Of a stretch of 30,025 nt of DNA, positions 1-9,255 are shown piece by piece. This DNA comes from Saprospiraceae bacterium (GTDB taxonomy: Bacteria > Bacteroidota > Bacteroidia > Chitinophagales > Saprospiraceae). Where the stretch lies: positions 1 to 30,025 of the forward strand of contig JADKAE010000034.1 of assembly GCA_016715405.1 (NCBI GenBank), in the 5' to 3' direction. The notes under the pieces are model-generated. The model was not told where the DNA came from and searched no databases. It saw only the letters and a program-made list of their open reading frames with translations. The stretch's first letter is position 1. Each line of letters starts with the position of its first letter. The position numbers and the translations under genes are program-made.

Positions 1-74
1 AATTAGCCACTCAGACGCGATAAATCGCATCTCTACGATCTCTCCCTCTCTCCCTATCACACTCCCCCCCTCTC
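1..74. other. Non-coding flank downstream of the giant T9SS gene
   Basis: This short pyrimidine-rich stretch follows the stop codon of the minus-strand giant gene. It contains a small GCGAT/ATCGC inverted pair at about 18-29 but no T-run or long stem that would make a convincing terminator. I see no gene in it. Confidence 0.4.
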
Positions 75-1457
75 CTACCGGGCCAACACCACCCGCCTTG
101 CCTCCGCGGCCTGCCCCTGCAATTGCCAGCGCACCATATACACCCCACGGGGTTGCCCCGACAGGTCGATGCGGGCGGCAGACTGGCTGATTTCTCCCTG
201 CCATACTACGGCGCCAAGGGCGTTGTACACCCGAACAGGCAGAGACTGCTGCGGCACGCTGCTGAATACCAGGTTGATCTCGCCAGTAGTAGGGTTGGGA
301 TACAATACCGGGCCGGCTATAGTTTCTTCCTGCTGCACAAGCGGCGGCACGGGCATGCCTGATTCGGGCATGGCCAGTTCGCCGTTGCAGTCGTAGCCGG
401 GGAGGTAGAAGAGATTGCCCCGGGAGTTGCCGGCGTCAGTACCGTTGAAGTTGCGGAGTACAGTGAAGTTGCTTCCGTTGGGGTGGATACGGTAGATCGT
501 GCCATAGCCTGCACTACCATCAAATCCTGTTGTACCGTACAAAAAACCATCCGCTCCTATTGTGATACCCGCATAGGGATGAGCTCCGTTTGTACTATTA
601 AATGCGTGCAATACCGTGTAACCACTGCCATCTGACTGCAGACGATAGATCGTGCCATAGCCTACACTGCCGCCAAATAGCGTTGTGCCGTACAAAAACC
701 CATCCCCCCCTATTGTGATACCCGCATAGGGATACCTCCCGTTTGAGTTATTAAATGAGTGAAGTACCGTGTAGCCGCTACCATTTGACTGCAGGCGATA
801 GATCGTGCCCGTTCCAAAACTGCCGCCTTGTACCGTTGTACCGTACAAAAACCCATCCGCTCCTATTGTGATACCCGCAGATGGATACCTCCCGTTTGCG
901 CTATTAAATGAGTGCAGTACCGTGTAGCCGCTACCATTTGATTGCAGGCGATAGATCGTGCCATAGCCTGCACTGCCGCCAGATTGCGTTGTGCCGTACA
1001 AAAACCCATCCGCTCCTATTGTAATGCCCGCATAGGGATAAGCCCCGTTGGTGTTATTAAATGCGTGCAGTACCGTGTAACCGCTACCATCTGACTGCAA
1101 GCGATAGATCGTGCCATAGCCTGCACTGCCACCAGATTGCGTTGTGCCGTACAAAAACCCATCCGCTCCTATTGTAATGCCCGCATAGGGATAAGCCCCG
1201 TTGGTGTTATTAAATGCGTGCAGTACCGTGTAACCGCTACCATCTGACTGCAGGCGATAGATCGTACCCGCTCTAAAACTCCCGCCTTCTCCCGTTGTGC
1301 CGTACAAAAATCCATCCGCCCTATTGTAATGCCCGCATAGGGATAAGCCCGTTGGTGTTATTAAATTCGGCAGTACCGTGTAGTCGCTACCATCTGAATG
1401 CAGGCGATAGATCGTGCCATAGCCTGCACTGCCACCAAATAGCGTTGTGCCGTACAA
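75..1457 (-). CDS. Giant T9SS surface protein, C-terminal piece: GloVer repeats and type A sorting domain
   Basis: This is the C-terminal piece of the giant protein that starts at 9105. It carries the last nine or so copies of a 51-residue repeat with the core GTIYRLQSDGSGYTVLHSF and DGFLYGTT, matching the tandem 'GloVer' (Gloeo_Verruco) family, probably beta-propeller-like. It ends in an approximately 80-residue T9SS type A sorting domain (LYPNPTTGEINL, then GVYMVRW), so the mature protein should cross the outer membrane by T9SS and be cleaved or anchored there. The listed start is a TTG inside a repeat (FLYGTT) and is not a real start: the frame is open further upstream to a one-base deletion near 1547, where the preceding piece drops out of frame. 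A second local disturbance at about 1316-1375 (three lost bases in total) garbles one repeat but restores frame. Confidence 0.8.
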   Translation of the reverse strand: MYGTTLFGGSAGYGTIYRLHSDGSDYTVLPNLITPTGLSLCGHYNRADGFLYGTTGEGGSFRAGTIYRLQSDGSGYTVLHAFNNTNGAYPYAGITIGADGFLYGTTQSGGSAGYGTIYRLQSDGSGYTVLHAFNNTNGAYPYAGITIGADGFLYGTTQSGGSAGYGTIYRLQSNGSGYTVLHSFNSANGRYPSAGITIGADGFLYGTTVQGGSFGTGTIYRLQSNGSGYTVLHSFNNSNGRYPYAGITIGGDGFLYGTTLFGGSVGYGTIYRLQSDGSGYTVLHAFNSTNGAHPYAGITIGADGFLYGTTGFDGSAGYGTIYRIHPNGSNFTVLRNFNGTDAGNSRGNLFYLPGYDCNGELAMPESGMPVPPLVQQEETIAGPVLYPNPTTGEINLVFSSVPQQSLPVRVYNALGAVVWQGEISQSAARIDLSGQPRGVYMVRWQLQGQAAEARRVVLAR

Positions 1458-2360
1458 AAATCCATCCGCTCCTATTGTAATGCCCGCATAGGGATTAGCA
1501 CCGTTAGTAATATTAAATGAGTGCAGTACCGTGTAACCGCTACCATCGACTGCAGGCGATAGATCGTGCCCGCTTCAAAACTGCCGCCAGATCGCGTTGT
1601 ACCGTACAAAAACCCATCCGCCCCTATTGTGATACCCGAATAGGGACCAGCCCCGTTTGCGCTATTAAATGAGTGCAGTACCGTGTAGTCGCTACCATCT
1701 GAATGCAGGCGATAGATCGTGCCATAGCCTGCACTGCCACCAAATAGCGTTGTGCCGTACAAAAACCCATCCGTTCCTATTGTGATACCCGCAAATGGAT
1801 AAGCCCCGTTCGTATTATTAAATGAGTGCAGTACCGTGTAGCCGCTACCATTTGATTGCAGGCGATAGATCGTGCCATAGCCTGCACTGCCGCCAGATTC
1901 CGTTGTACCGTATAAAAATCCATCAGCCCCTATTGTAATACCCGCAGAGGGATAAGCCCCGTTCGTATTATTAAATGAGTGCAGTACCGTGTAGCCGCTA
2001 CCATCTGACTGCAGGCGATAGATCGTGCCCGCTCCAAAACTGCCGCCAAATCGCGTTGTGCCGTACAAAAAACCATCCCCCCCTATTGTGATACCCGCAG
2101 ATGGAGAACTCCCGTTAGTATTATTAAATGAGTGGAGTACCGTGTAGCCGCTACCATCTGAATGCAGGCGATAGATCGTGCCATAGCCTGAACTGCCGCC
2201 AGATTCCGTTGTACCGTAAAAAAATCCATCCGCCCCTATTGTGATCCCCGCATAGGGATTAGCACCGTTAGTATAATTAAATGAGTGCAGTACCGTGTAG
2301 CCGCTACCATCTGAATGCAGGCGATAGATCGTGCCCGCTTCAAATCTGCCGCCAGATCGC
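400..2360 (-). repeat. Tandem GloVer array, 13 units of 153 bp
   Basis: The landmark ATAGATCG (or its variant) falls at 492, 645, 798, 951, 1104, 1257, 1407, 1559, 1712, 1865, 2018, 2171 and 2324. Ten of the twelve intervals are exactly 153 bases (51 codons). The two exceptions are 150 (1257 to 1407) and 152 (1407 to 1559), which mark the indels that disturb the frame. The units beginning at 951 and 1104 differ at only two positions, showing recent duplication or homogenisation. A further degenerate unit (GSIFSMDTDG) precedes the array at about 2510-2400. Confidence 0.93.
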
Positions 2361-5300
2361 GTTGTTCCGTATAAGAATCCGTCAGGTCCTTCTATCAACG
2401 GCGCATAGGGGGCTTCAGGAGATCTTTCAAATTCAAAAAGCTTGATCAATTCATTCCCATCCGTGTCCATACTGAATATTGACCCCAATTGGGGCGCCAA
2501 GCCTGTTCCAAACAACAGATCTCCCGCCTGCACCGTGACAATAGCCGAACAGGGGGCCGTAGCACCACCCGGCCCGGTCACAGTAAGCGTCACTATATTG
2601 TCGCCCAGATCGCTGCAGGAAAATAACGACGGACTCGCTGAAAGCGTCACGCTGCCGCAGGAAGAAGAACTGCCGTCGTCTATCTGGCTTGCCGCCAAGA
2701 GGTATTCTCCATTGTTATCCAGATAGACGGTTATATCCTGGCATTCGGCTTGTATCGCACCGGCTACGGTCACGCTCACCGGTACTTCGTCTTTACAGCC
2801 GTTGGGCGCGGTGGCCTGGATGTAATAGGTGGTAGTTGTTGCCGGGGACACCAGCGGAGAGGGCAATTCGTTGCCAGGGCCGGCAGGTGAGGCGCTGTGA
2901 TAAGTCAGCGAAGCGGCGGTGTTGTTGACGTCGGTAACGACAAGGGCGGCAAGGTCGACCGCCTCGCCGGGGCATATTGCAGCAGGAGCAGGCACACTAA
3001 TGTCAGGACCAGGGTTTACCACCACTGGCAAATTGCGGATGACGGTACATCCACTCCCGTCAAGCATCGCAATATGATAGGTAGTGTTAACGCTGGGACT
3101 GACGTCGCCATTCAATATCTCGTTGTCCGGCGTGGGCGGAAGGGCGTAGTGCCAGGAATAGCCTAATAAAGAGGAGTTACTGCCTACTTCTATTCCTACC
3201 CCGTTCAGATAGTATATTTCTCCCTGGCATATTTGCGGCGATTGGTACAAATAAATTTCTAACTCCGGCTCGGGGATTACTGTGACTACCACCGGCAATT
3301 CATCTTTGCAGCTGGTAGCCGCACTGATAGCCTGCACATAATAGGTGGCCGTAACCAGCGGCGCCACCACCGGCGATGGAAGTTCATTGCCGGCCGTCGC
3401 CGGGCTTGTGTGGTGATAGCTCAACGAATACGCCATGCCGGTTGCCTCGGCGAGGTTTAATCCCGCCAAGTCAAATTCATCCCCAAAACATATTATGGGC
3501 GCATCGGTTGTGCTGATATCAGGTTTACCCAATACGGTGACCAGCGAGCTACAAGTAGCCGTCGCACCGTTGTTGTCCGTTATAGTCAGGGTCACTGATT
3601 GAACGCCGGCGTTGGCGCAGGTTAAGGCATTAGGCGCAGAGCTCATCGACTGGATGCCGCAGGCCGCATTGCTGCCATCGTCAATTTGCGAAGGCAGAAG
3701 CGTATAAGTCCCCCCCGATCCTAAACTGACGGTAGTATTTTTGCATAATGCTACCGGAGCCGGGCAACAGGGGTGGAGGTCGTCATCTACGGTAACTGAT
3801 ACGGTACAGGTGCTGGTAAGTCCATTGACGTCGGTGGCGGTCAGGGTGACAGGCCACACGTTGCCCGGCGACTGCACCGGCGCGCCGCCAACCCACGCGG
3901 TAGCGGGGCTCATTACGCCCGATAATACGCCATGGTTGTTATTAGGCGAAGCATCTTGCGCGCTTGCATTTCCGGGGCCTTCGTTCATGGGCCAATAGCC
4001 GATCAAACCCGGTTCTGCACCCTGCAGCAGACTCGACATGGATGTCAGTATTTGTGAAAAGGTGCGCGCCGTATTCCACAAACGCACTTCGTCTATTTTG
4101 CCAATCCAGGGGCCTTGGGTGGAATTATTTGCAGACCATCTCCTTCCTACTTGGAAGAAAGGACTCAAATTAAAATTACGTGCGCCGGTCCAAATGATAT
4201 TACCATCCAAAAAAATGGTCACTGTAGAGCCGCTGCGTGTAACAGCCAGGTGGTGCCATACGCCGTCGCGTATATTGACATTGGTGTTTACGCTGTTGTT
4301 TCCGAAACGGGCATACAACAAGCCGTTTATGTCTAAAATTTCAAAAAACGCATTTTGCCAGCCGGCAAGATATTTGGGTACTGACCCTGTATTGTTATCG
4401 GTAAACCAGGTTTCGAAGGTAAAATTGCCGGGACCTGTTAATGCTGAGGCAAAGGCCACGTAATAATTATTTGTGCCCGTAAAATTCAAGGCGTAATTCA
4501 GCGGTTCCGGTGTGATATTGCTGCAACCAAAAGCCGATTGACTAAGGCTTGTGCCCGCCAATCCGCAATTATCGGTGATCGTGGGCGATACCATTGCCGC
4601 AATAAGCGTGGCATCGCCGGAAGCGTCGAGGTGGAGCGTGGCGTTCTGACAATTCAATACCGGCCCCTGGTTGTCGCTGATGGTAACGGTAGCGGTACAA
4701 AAAGCTGAAAGGCCGTTATTGTCGGTAGCCGTCAGGATAACCGCCTGCTGCCCCACATCGCTGCAATCGAACTGATTGATATCCAGGCTATAACCGGCAA
4801 TCCCGCAGGCATCAGTGGCGCTGCTCAATACTTGTTGCGGCGTAAGTGTAGCGTTCCCGGCGGCATCAAGCGGCAGGGTGAACGGTTGGCAATTTACCAC
4901 AGGGGGGGTAACATCATTTACCGTTACGTCAACCGAACAAGTGAATGTACTACCGGCGCCGTTGCTAATGGTGGCTGTTACGGTATTTGCACCTACATCC
5001 GAGCAATCAAACAAGGTCTGGCTTAGTGAAACATTGTAATTGCTGCATGTGGAAGGCGTCAGGGTTACCACTTCACTGGGGTTTAAGAGCGCAAGCCCGA
5101 CAGAGGAAAGTTCTTTGTCGGTATCCTGGCAGATGTACTGGAAGCCGTCCTGCACGCTGACAGGCACGATGCAAGTCGCCTGGTTACCATTGATATCTAC
5201 CGCAGTAAGGGTTACATTTTGAATGCCGATATCCGCACAGGTAAAACCACTACGGTCGATTCCCTGAAAAAGAATGCCGCAATTGTCCGTAGTCGGATTG

Positions 5301-6682
5301 TCGAGCAGATCGGCGACGTTTATGGTAGTACCCGGCGCTACGGCGTAGCTGGATTTGCACTGCAATACAGGCGCCTGCGCATCTACTACCGTAATTAAAG
5401 AGGAACAGATGGAGGGGCTACCCCCGTTATTTATAGTAGCAACAACCGGTATGGGCGCCAAATATTGCAACGGAGCGCCGCTAACCCAATCCGAAGCGGG
5501 CTCCATGTTGGCCAAAGTACCCGAAGGCCCCCCGATATTGCTGACCAGGTTGTTGCTGCCGGGGCCGCCGTCAAAATTCCAGTAGCCGACCAGGCCGGCT
5601 TGTGCGCCGGGTAGTGGTTTGTTTTTCCAACCCATAATATCGGCTTGCGAACGGGCTACATTCCAAATTCTGCATTCGTCGATGCGGCCTTTCCATAGTG
5701 CGGAACCACTTGACCCTCTCCCAATGTAGAAAGCACCTGACAGATTAACGGGCGACTGTAAAAAATCGAGCTTTTTCACCCCGTCCACATATACGATATG
5801 GCGATTTCCCTGGCGCACTGCCGCTACATGGTGCCAGTTATTGTCTCTGACGTTTACGGTTGTACTTTGCCACAGTCCACTCACTCGAAACAAGAGTATT
5901 CCGCCGCAATCGGCAAATTCCAATTGAGCGGTACTCCATCCCAATAAACGCTTATATGTATTTACTCCGCTGCAATTACCCGTGTTTTCCGATTTAAACC
6001 AGGCTTCAACCGTGTAATTGCCGGTACCTGAGAAAGGGGGCGTAATCGATACAGCCTCATTTGTTCCGTCAAAAGCCAGCGAATAATTCTGGCGCGGCGA
6101 GGGAATAGTGGTTACGTCGGCGCAATCAAAATCTGATACATCAAGCGACGCAGAAGCGCCGCAGGGCAATTCGCCGGCTAGCAGCAATTGCTCAGGTGTG
6201 AGTTGGTAAGTTCCATTTGCGCCGATTGATACTATTCTATTGCTGATGCATACCGGCGCGGGTTGCCCCGAACCGGGGTACACCTGGTCGTTGCCGTCGT
6301 CGCAGTCGGTATTATCTGCTACGAAACCTATGGGGGCAGCGCAGGCTTCCACTGCGTTGTGGGGGTCGCCATAGCCGTCGCCGTCGGCATCGGCGTAAAA
6401 AGACGTAACGCCGCCAATTGTAAATATATCTCCGTAATGCCATGTAAATGGCGCGGTTGATTTTTGAATATAGATCTGGTAGTCTTCGTTAAGGTCGAGC
6501 CCACCAGGCACTGTCCAGGAATATGAACCGTTATTTTGAACATTAGATGCAAATGTGTACACTACGGTTAAGGTACTTAACCTGACCAACTGAAAAAAAA
6601 CTGTCCACCCCGGGCACCCCCCCGTCCAGGTTATCGTGATCTGGTCGCCGGGACTGACGCAATCCAGATTGTAAGTAAGCAA
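1472..6682 (-). CDS. Giant T9SS surface protein, central piece: MopE, LamG, HYR, Ig-like and GloVer modules
   Basis: This is the 1736-codon central piece of the protein starting at 9105. In order it has: a Ser-Thr-rich GPI-anchor-like (Kre9-type) beta domain (about 6670-6410); a MopE-like metal-binding segment DADGDGYGD...DCDD (about 6400-6265); seven HYR-like Cys-rich beta modules, two of which carry a LamG/concanavalin-like domain inserted inside them (LamG at about 6093-5510 and 4495-3990); three Ig-like modules of the kind found in Cytophaga/Saprospira surface proteins (about 3530-2770); and the first GloVer repeats (2420-1550). The first residues continue from the piece ending near 6685, and the last roughly 27 residues (after YRLQS) are out-of-frame reading caused by a one-base deletion near 1547. 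LamG and HYR modules suggest glycan or protein binding at the cell surface; the ligand is unknown. Confidence 0.82.
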   Translation of the reverse strand: MLTYNLDCVSPGDQITITWTGGCPGWTVFFQLVRLSTLTVVYTFASNVQNNGSYSWTVPGGLDLNEDYQIYIQKSTAPFTWHYGDIFTIGGVTSFYADADGDGYGDPHNAVEACAAPIGFVADNTDCDDGNDQVYPGSGQPAPVCISNRIVSIGANGTYQLTPEQLLLAGELPCGASASLDVSDFDCADVTTIPSPRQNYSLAFDGTNEAVSITPPFSGTGNYTVEAWFKSENTGNCSGVNTYKRLLGWSTAQLEFADCGGILLFRVSGLWQSTTVNVRDNNWHHVAAVRQGNRHIVYVDGVKKLDFLQSPVNLSGAFYIGRGSSGSALWKGRIDECRIWNVARSQADIMGWKNKPLPGAQAGLVGYWNFDGGPGSNNLVSNIGGPSGTLANMEPASDWVSGAPLQYLAPIPVVATINNGGSPSICSSLITVVDAQAPVLQCKSSYAVAPGTTINVADLLDNPTTDNCGILFQGIDRSGFTCADIGIQNVTLTAVDINGNQATCIVPVSVQDGFQYICQDTDKELSSVGLALLNPSEVVTLTPSTCSNYNVSLSQTLFDCSDVGANTVTATISNGAGSTFTCSVDVTVNDVTPPVVNCQPFTLPLDAAGNATLTPQQVLSSATDACGIAGYSLDINQFDCSDVGQQAVILTATDNNGLSAFCTATVTISDNQGPVLNCQNATLHLDASGDATLIAAMVSPTITDNCGLAGTSLSQSAFGCSNITPEPLNYALNFTGTNNYYVAFASALTGPGNFTFETWFTDNNTGSVPKYLAGWQNAFFEILDINGLLYARFGNNSVNTNVNIRDGVWHHLAVTRSGSTVTIFLDGNIIWTGARNFNLSPFFQVGRRWSANNSTQGPWIGKIDEVRLWNTARTFSQILTSMSSLLQGAEPGLIGYWPMNEGPGNASAQDASPNNNHGVLSGVMSPATAWVGGAPVQSPGNVWPVTLTATDVNGLTSTCTVSVTVDDDLHPCCPAPVALCKNTTVSLGSGGTYTLLPSQIDDGSNAACGIQSMSSAPNALTCANAGVQSVTLTITDNNGATATCSSLVTVLGKPDISTTDAPIICFGDEFDLAGLNLAEATGMAYSLSYHHTSPATAGNELPSPVVAPLVTATYYVQAISAATSCKDELPVVVTVIPEPELEIYLYQSPQICQGEIYYLNGVGIEVGSNSSLLGYSWHYALPPTPDNEILNGDVSPSVNTTYHIAMLDGSGCTVIRNLPVVVNPGPDISVPAPAAICPGEAVDLAALVVTDVNNTAASLTYHSASPAGPGNELPSPLVSPATTTTYYIQATAPNGCKDEVPVSVTVAGAIQAECQDITVYLDNNGEYLLAASQIDDGSSSSCGSVTLSASPSLFSCSDLGDNIVTLTVTGPGGATAPCSAIVTVQAGDLLFGTGLAPQLGSIFSMDTDGNELIKLFEFERSPEAPYAPLIEGPDGFLYGTTRSGGRFEAGTIYRLHSDGSGYTVLHSFNYTNGANPYAGITIGADGFFYGTTESGGSSGYGTIYRLHSDGSGYTVLHSFNNTNGSSPSAGITIGGDGFLYGTTRFGGSFGAGTIYRLQSDGSGYTVLHSFNNTNGAYPSAGITIGADGFLYGTTESGGSAGYGTIYRLQSNGSGYTVLHSFNNTNGAYPFAGITIGTDGFLYGTTLFGGSAGYGTIYRLHSDGSDYTVLHSFNSANGAGPYSGITIGADGFLYGTTRSGGSFEAGTIYRLQSMVAVTRYCTHLILLTVLIPMRALQ

Positions 6683-8492
6683 GAGAGGGGTTGGTTAAAC
6701 CTTCGTCGATTTGGCCGTCGCAGTTGTTGTCGATACCGTCGCAAAGTTCAGCTATAGGCGTTGGCGGCGGGCAGGCACTAAAATTCCAGCCTGCATTATT
6801 GCCGCCGTCCGTGCTGTTGGCGCCGGCGTAAAAAGGCGCTGTGCCGCTTTTGTGAATATCCGACATATTCACCCAATCCACACAGAGACGAATGCCGTTT
6901 TTTTCGATAATAGCAGCTTCGCCTGGATTGGTCGAACTCATCTGTATCGGGTCGCTGCTCGTGCCCACAGCGTCCAATAATCCGCAGGAAGTGATAGTCT
7001 GCGTGGTATAGCTGTTGAAAATATAGTTTTTGCCCGGCGTTAGCCGCAATATATCAAAAGTAGAAGCCCCGTAAAACGCGCCGTCTTGCTGAAATTCTGC
7101 TTCGTGGATAATGTGGGGGCCGAAATAATAGATAGCGCCGTAGCCTTCAAATAGTAATTTGCCCGTCACGTTACCCTCGTTGAGATAGCCCGACTGTGCG
7201 GGATCTAAAAAGGTGATATTGTGGAAGGTAACTCCATCCTCCGCTACCAGTGTGCCGCCGTGTTCAAAGATCAAATCAGCATTTTCGCTGTGACATTTGC
7301 CAATAGCATAAAATAATACAACTTGAGTACCCGGGCCAGTGATTGTGAGCGTCGAAGAACCTAAAAACAATTCGGTATAGGAATTGAATGCTTCCGGGTC
7401 GTATCGCTGCCAATTACCAGTTGTGACAGAATGGTTGTTAGTAAAAATCGTGCCGTAGCCGTGGTTTACATAATCGGCCTCGAGGGGATCTTGAAAAGTC
7501 CATACCCCGCCGATACCTAAAAACTGAACGCTACCCAGGTTGTGGCCGCCGCTTGTAATAGTACATCCAGGCTCGGTAGAACCGAACACCCAGTTGGGCA
7601 TAGCCAGTTGCATATCAGGAACCAGCGTAAGCGAGCCGTAAACAGATATAGAGTTATTGAACAACAACAATGGATTGCCTGTAGTCCCGGTAAAATCCAT
7701 GTTCTTGCAGGTAGCTGCTAGATCAACGGCAATTGTACCTCCTCCCGACAGCCCTGAATTTTGATCAAAAAAAACATTGTCCAGTGCAGTAGGTGGGCAT
7801 TGGTTGCCCACGCCGTATTCGTCTTCCCAATGGAAAATATCGCTCCAATTGCCGCTGCCGTTTACCCAATACAGGTTGCGGGGTTGGTAATTGGAAGTCC
7901 AGCCCGTGGAAGAGCCGTAAACTGCACTGTTGTTGGCGATAAACTGCGCAGTGCCACTCACAGATATGTCGCGTACATCCAGCCAATTGAAAACGAGGTC
8001 GGCGCCGTCTTTGTATAAATAAGCCGGCTGTCCGTTTACCATAGAATGCAAATACATCCTATCTGTACAATCAACCCCTACAAGCCCGTTTATCGTACCG
8101 CCGGGAGTAATCGTTTGGGTTGAGCCCCCAAAAAACAGGTATTCCTGGCCGGGCGTCAGGGTTAAAATATCAAAAGTGGAAGAGCCGTATAAGGAGCCTC
8201 CTTTTTGAAATTCTGCTTCGTGTATGATGTGCGGGCCGTAGTAGTGGATTACGCCGTACCCTTCAAACAACAACTTGTCGCTCACGTTGCCTTCGTTCAG
8301 ATAACCGGTTTGTGTAGCGTCCAAAAAGCTGATATTTTGAAAAAAAATACCGTCCTCAGCTATTAATGTACCGCCGTGTTGAAATACCAAGTCGGCGTTT
8401 TCACTGTGGCATTTGCCGGGGGCGTAAAATAAGATCACCTGGTCGGCCGTATTGGCAACGATCAGGTCGGAAGTTCCCAAAAACAATTCCAT
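6543..8492 (-). CDS. Giant T9SS surface protein, second piece: duplicated YWV-G-G-W module and MopE-like motif
   Basis: This piece continues the protein starting at 9105. It holds the second half of one large beta-rich module and a whole second copy that opens with YWVNGSGNWSDIFHW, an opening seen in many T9SS-exported proteins. The two copies share long matching stretches (ENADLVFQHGGTLIAEDG against ENADLIFEHGGTLVAEDG; LLFEGYG; HIIHEAEFQ; STFDIL). It ends with CDGIDNNCDGQIDEG, a MopE-type Ca/Cu-binding motif. The frame is open upstream of 8492 to about 8590, and true homology ends near 6685: the last roughly 45 residues beyond NPSLAY are out of frame. The start at 8492 is therefore only an internal Met. 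Confidence 0.75.
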   Translation of the reverse strand: MELFLGTSDLIVANTADQVILFYAPGKCHSENADLVFQHGGTLIAEDGIFFQNISFLDATQTGYLNEGNVSDKLLFEGYGVIHYYGPHIIHEAEFQKGGSLYGSSTFDILTLTPGQEYLFFGGSTQTITPGGTINGLVGVDCTDRMYLHSMVNGQPAYLYKDGADLVFNWLDVRDISVSGTAQFIANNSAVYGSSTGWTSNYQPRNLYWVNGSGNWSDIFHWEDEYGVGNQCPPTALDNVFFDQNSGLSGGGTIAVDLAATCKNMDFTGTTGNPLLLFNNSISVYGSLTLVPDMQLAMPNWVFGSTEPGCTITSGGHNLGSVQFLGIGGVWTFQDPLEADYVNHGYGTIFTNNHSVTTGNWQRYDPEAFNSYTELFLGSSTLTITGPGTQVVLFYAIGKCHSENADLIFEHGGTLVAEDGVTFHNITFLDPAQSGYLNEGNVTGKLLFEGYGAIYYFGPHIIHEAEFQQDGAFYGASTFDILRLTPGKNYIFNSYTTQTITSCGLLDAVGTSSDPIQMSSTNPGEAAIIEKNGIRLCVDWVNMSDIHKSGTAPFYAGANSTDGGNNAGWNFSACPPPTPIAELCDGIDNNCDGQIDEGLTNPSLAYLQSGLRQSRRPDHDNLDGGVPGVDSFFSVGQVKYLNRSVHICI

Positions 8493-8995
8493 ATTGGGAT
8501 TGAAGGCTTCTACGTTGGAACTATCCCATCTGCCTATAGTTACGGTATGATTGTTGGTGTTAATCGTTCCGTAGCCATGGTTAACAAAATCACCCGGAAG
8601 GCATCCTGAAAATTCCAGGTGCTGCCAATCCCCAAAAACGCTACGCTACCCAAGTTTTGACCTTCGGTGGTAATGTCGTGTGAGCCGCTTTGCGCCTGGA
8701 AGAAAAAGGCGCCGGTAGTGATTGTCATGTTCGGCGACAAATGAAGGCTGCCGTAATATTGATGGGATACATGCACGAAAACGCCGGCATACCGGTCACC
8801 AGATGCCAGTCCATGCTTTTACACGCCTGGAGATTGGCATCCACGACAACCATATCCCCGGGCACAAACCCCGACTGGATGTCAAAAACCACGTCGTCTT
8901 CTGATGTCGGTGGTAACTGACCTCCCGTGCCCCCGCTCGACAAAGACCAATGCAGTGGGTCGGTCCAGTCTCCTGTGCCGCCTACCCAATAGAGC
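6790..8995 (-). repeat. Tandem duplication of a ~1.1 kb beta-rich module
   Basis: Two copies of the same module lie head to tail inside the giant protein, at about 8995-7900 and 7895-6790. Each begins with YWV-G-G-W, then PPT..D.V.FD, and later carries the ENAD...HGGTL...EDG and HIIHEAEFQ stretches. The protein similarity is strong and the order is conserved, so this is an intragenic duplication. The first copy contains two of the frame breaks. Confidence 0.75.
8540..8776 (-). CDS. Giant T9SS surface protein, short frame fragment
   Basis: This is a 78-codon fragment whose central part (YYGSLHLSPNMTITTG through NFQDAF) aligns with the second copy of the same module (VYGSLTLVPDMQL through FQDPLEADYVNHGYG). 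It links the N-terminal piece to the next piece only if one frame change is made near 8755-8780 and another near 8591-8600. After QDAF the residues are out of frame. It is not an independent gene. Confidence 0.6.
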   Translation of the reverse strand: MHVSHQYYGSLHLSPNMTITTGAFFFQAQSGSHDITTEGQNLGSVAFLGIGSTWNFQDAFRVILLTMATERLTPTIIP

Positions 8996-9105
8996 AAACG
9001 CGTAGTGGTAGTCGAATTTGAATTGTGCCCGGCAAGGGAAGAGGTGGGTAGTGCAAAGGCAATCAGGCATACTAGATACAGGGGGTAGATCATGCTTTTC
9101 TTCAT
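8725..9105 (-). CDS. Giant T9SS surface protein, N-terminal piece with Sec signal peptide
   Basis: This is the start of the giant gene. I choose the ATG at 9105 because it gives MKKSMIYPL, a basic N-region, then a hydrophobic core and an SLAG cleavage-like site, which is a normal Sec signal peptide for T9SS cargo. An in-frame ATG at 9186 would add 27 residues ahead of it and spoil the signal. After the signal comes the first YWVGGTGDWTDPLHWS module, with PPTSEDDVVFD. The last roughly 15 residues are out of frame. With the downstream pieces the intact protein would have about 3,000 residues. Confidence 0.75.
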   Translation of the reverse strand: MKKSMIYPLYLVCLIAFALPTSSLAGHNSNSTTTTRLLYWVGGTGDWTDPLHWSLSSGGTGGQLPPTSEDDVVFDIQSGFVPGDMVVVDANLQACKSMDWHLVTGMPAFSCMYPINITAAFICRRT

Positions 9106-9255
9106 AGTAACTGGGTCCTTCGCAGGCAAACAAGCCAACTGGGTTAGTTTAATTAGTTGCTCCAACGACCCACTCCTTGTGTACAATCCAACGCCGTTAT
9201 CGTTATATCGTAATAATATTCAAAATGTTACCCCTTTGGCAAGGAAAATATAAAA

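Noticed and set aside
6690..9105. The pieces of the giant gene as separate small genes
   Set aside because: Only the first has a signal peptide and only the last has a sorting domain. Module homology continues across each break with a one-base shift.
9106..9186. Earlier start codon (9186) for the giant T9SS gene
   Set aside because: It would put 27 residues ahead of an otherwise standard Sec signal peptide starting MKKSMIYPL at 9105.
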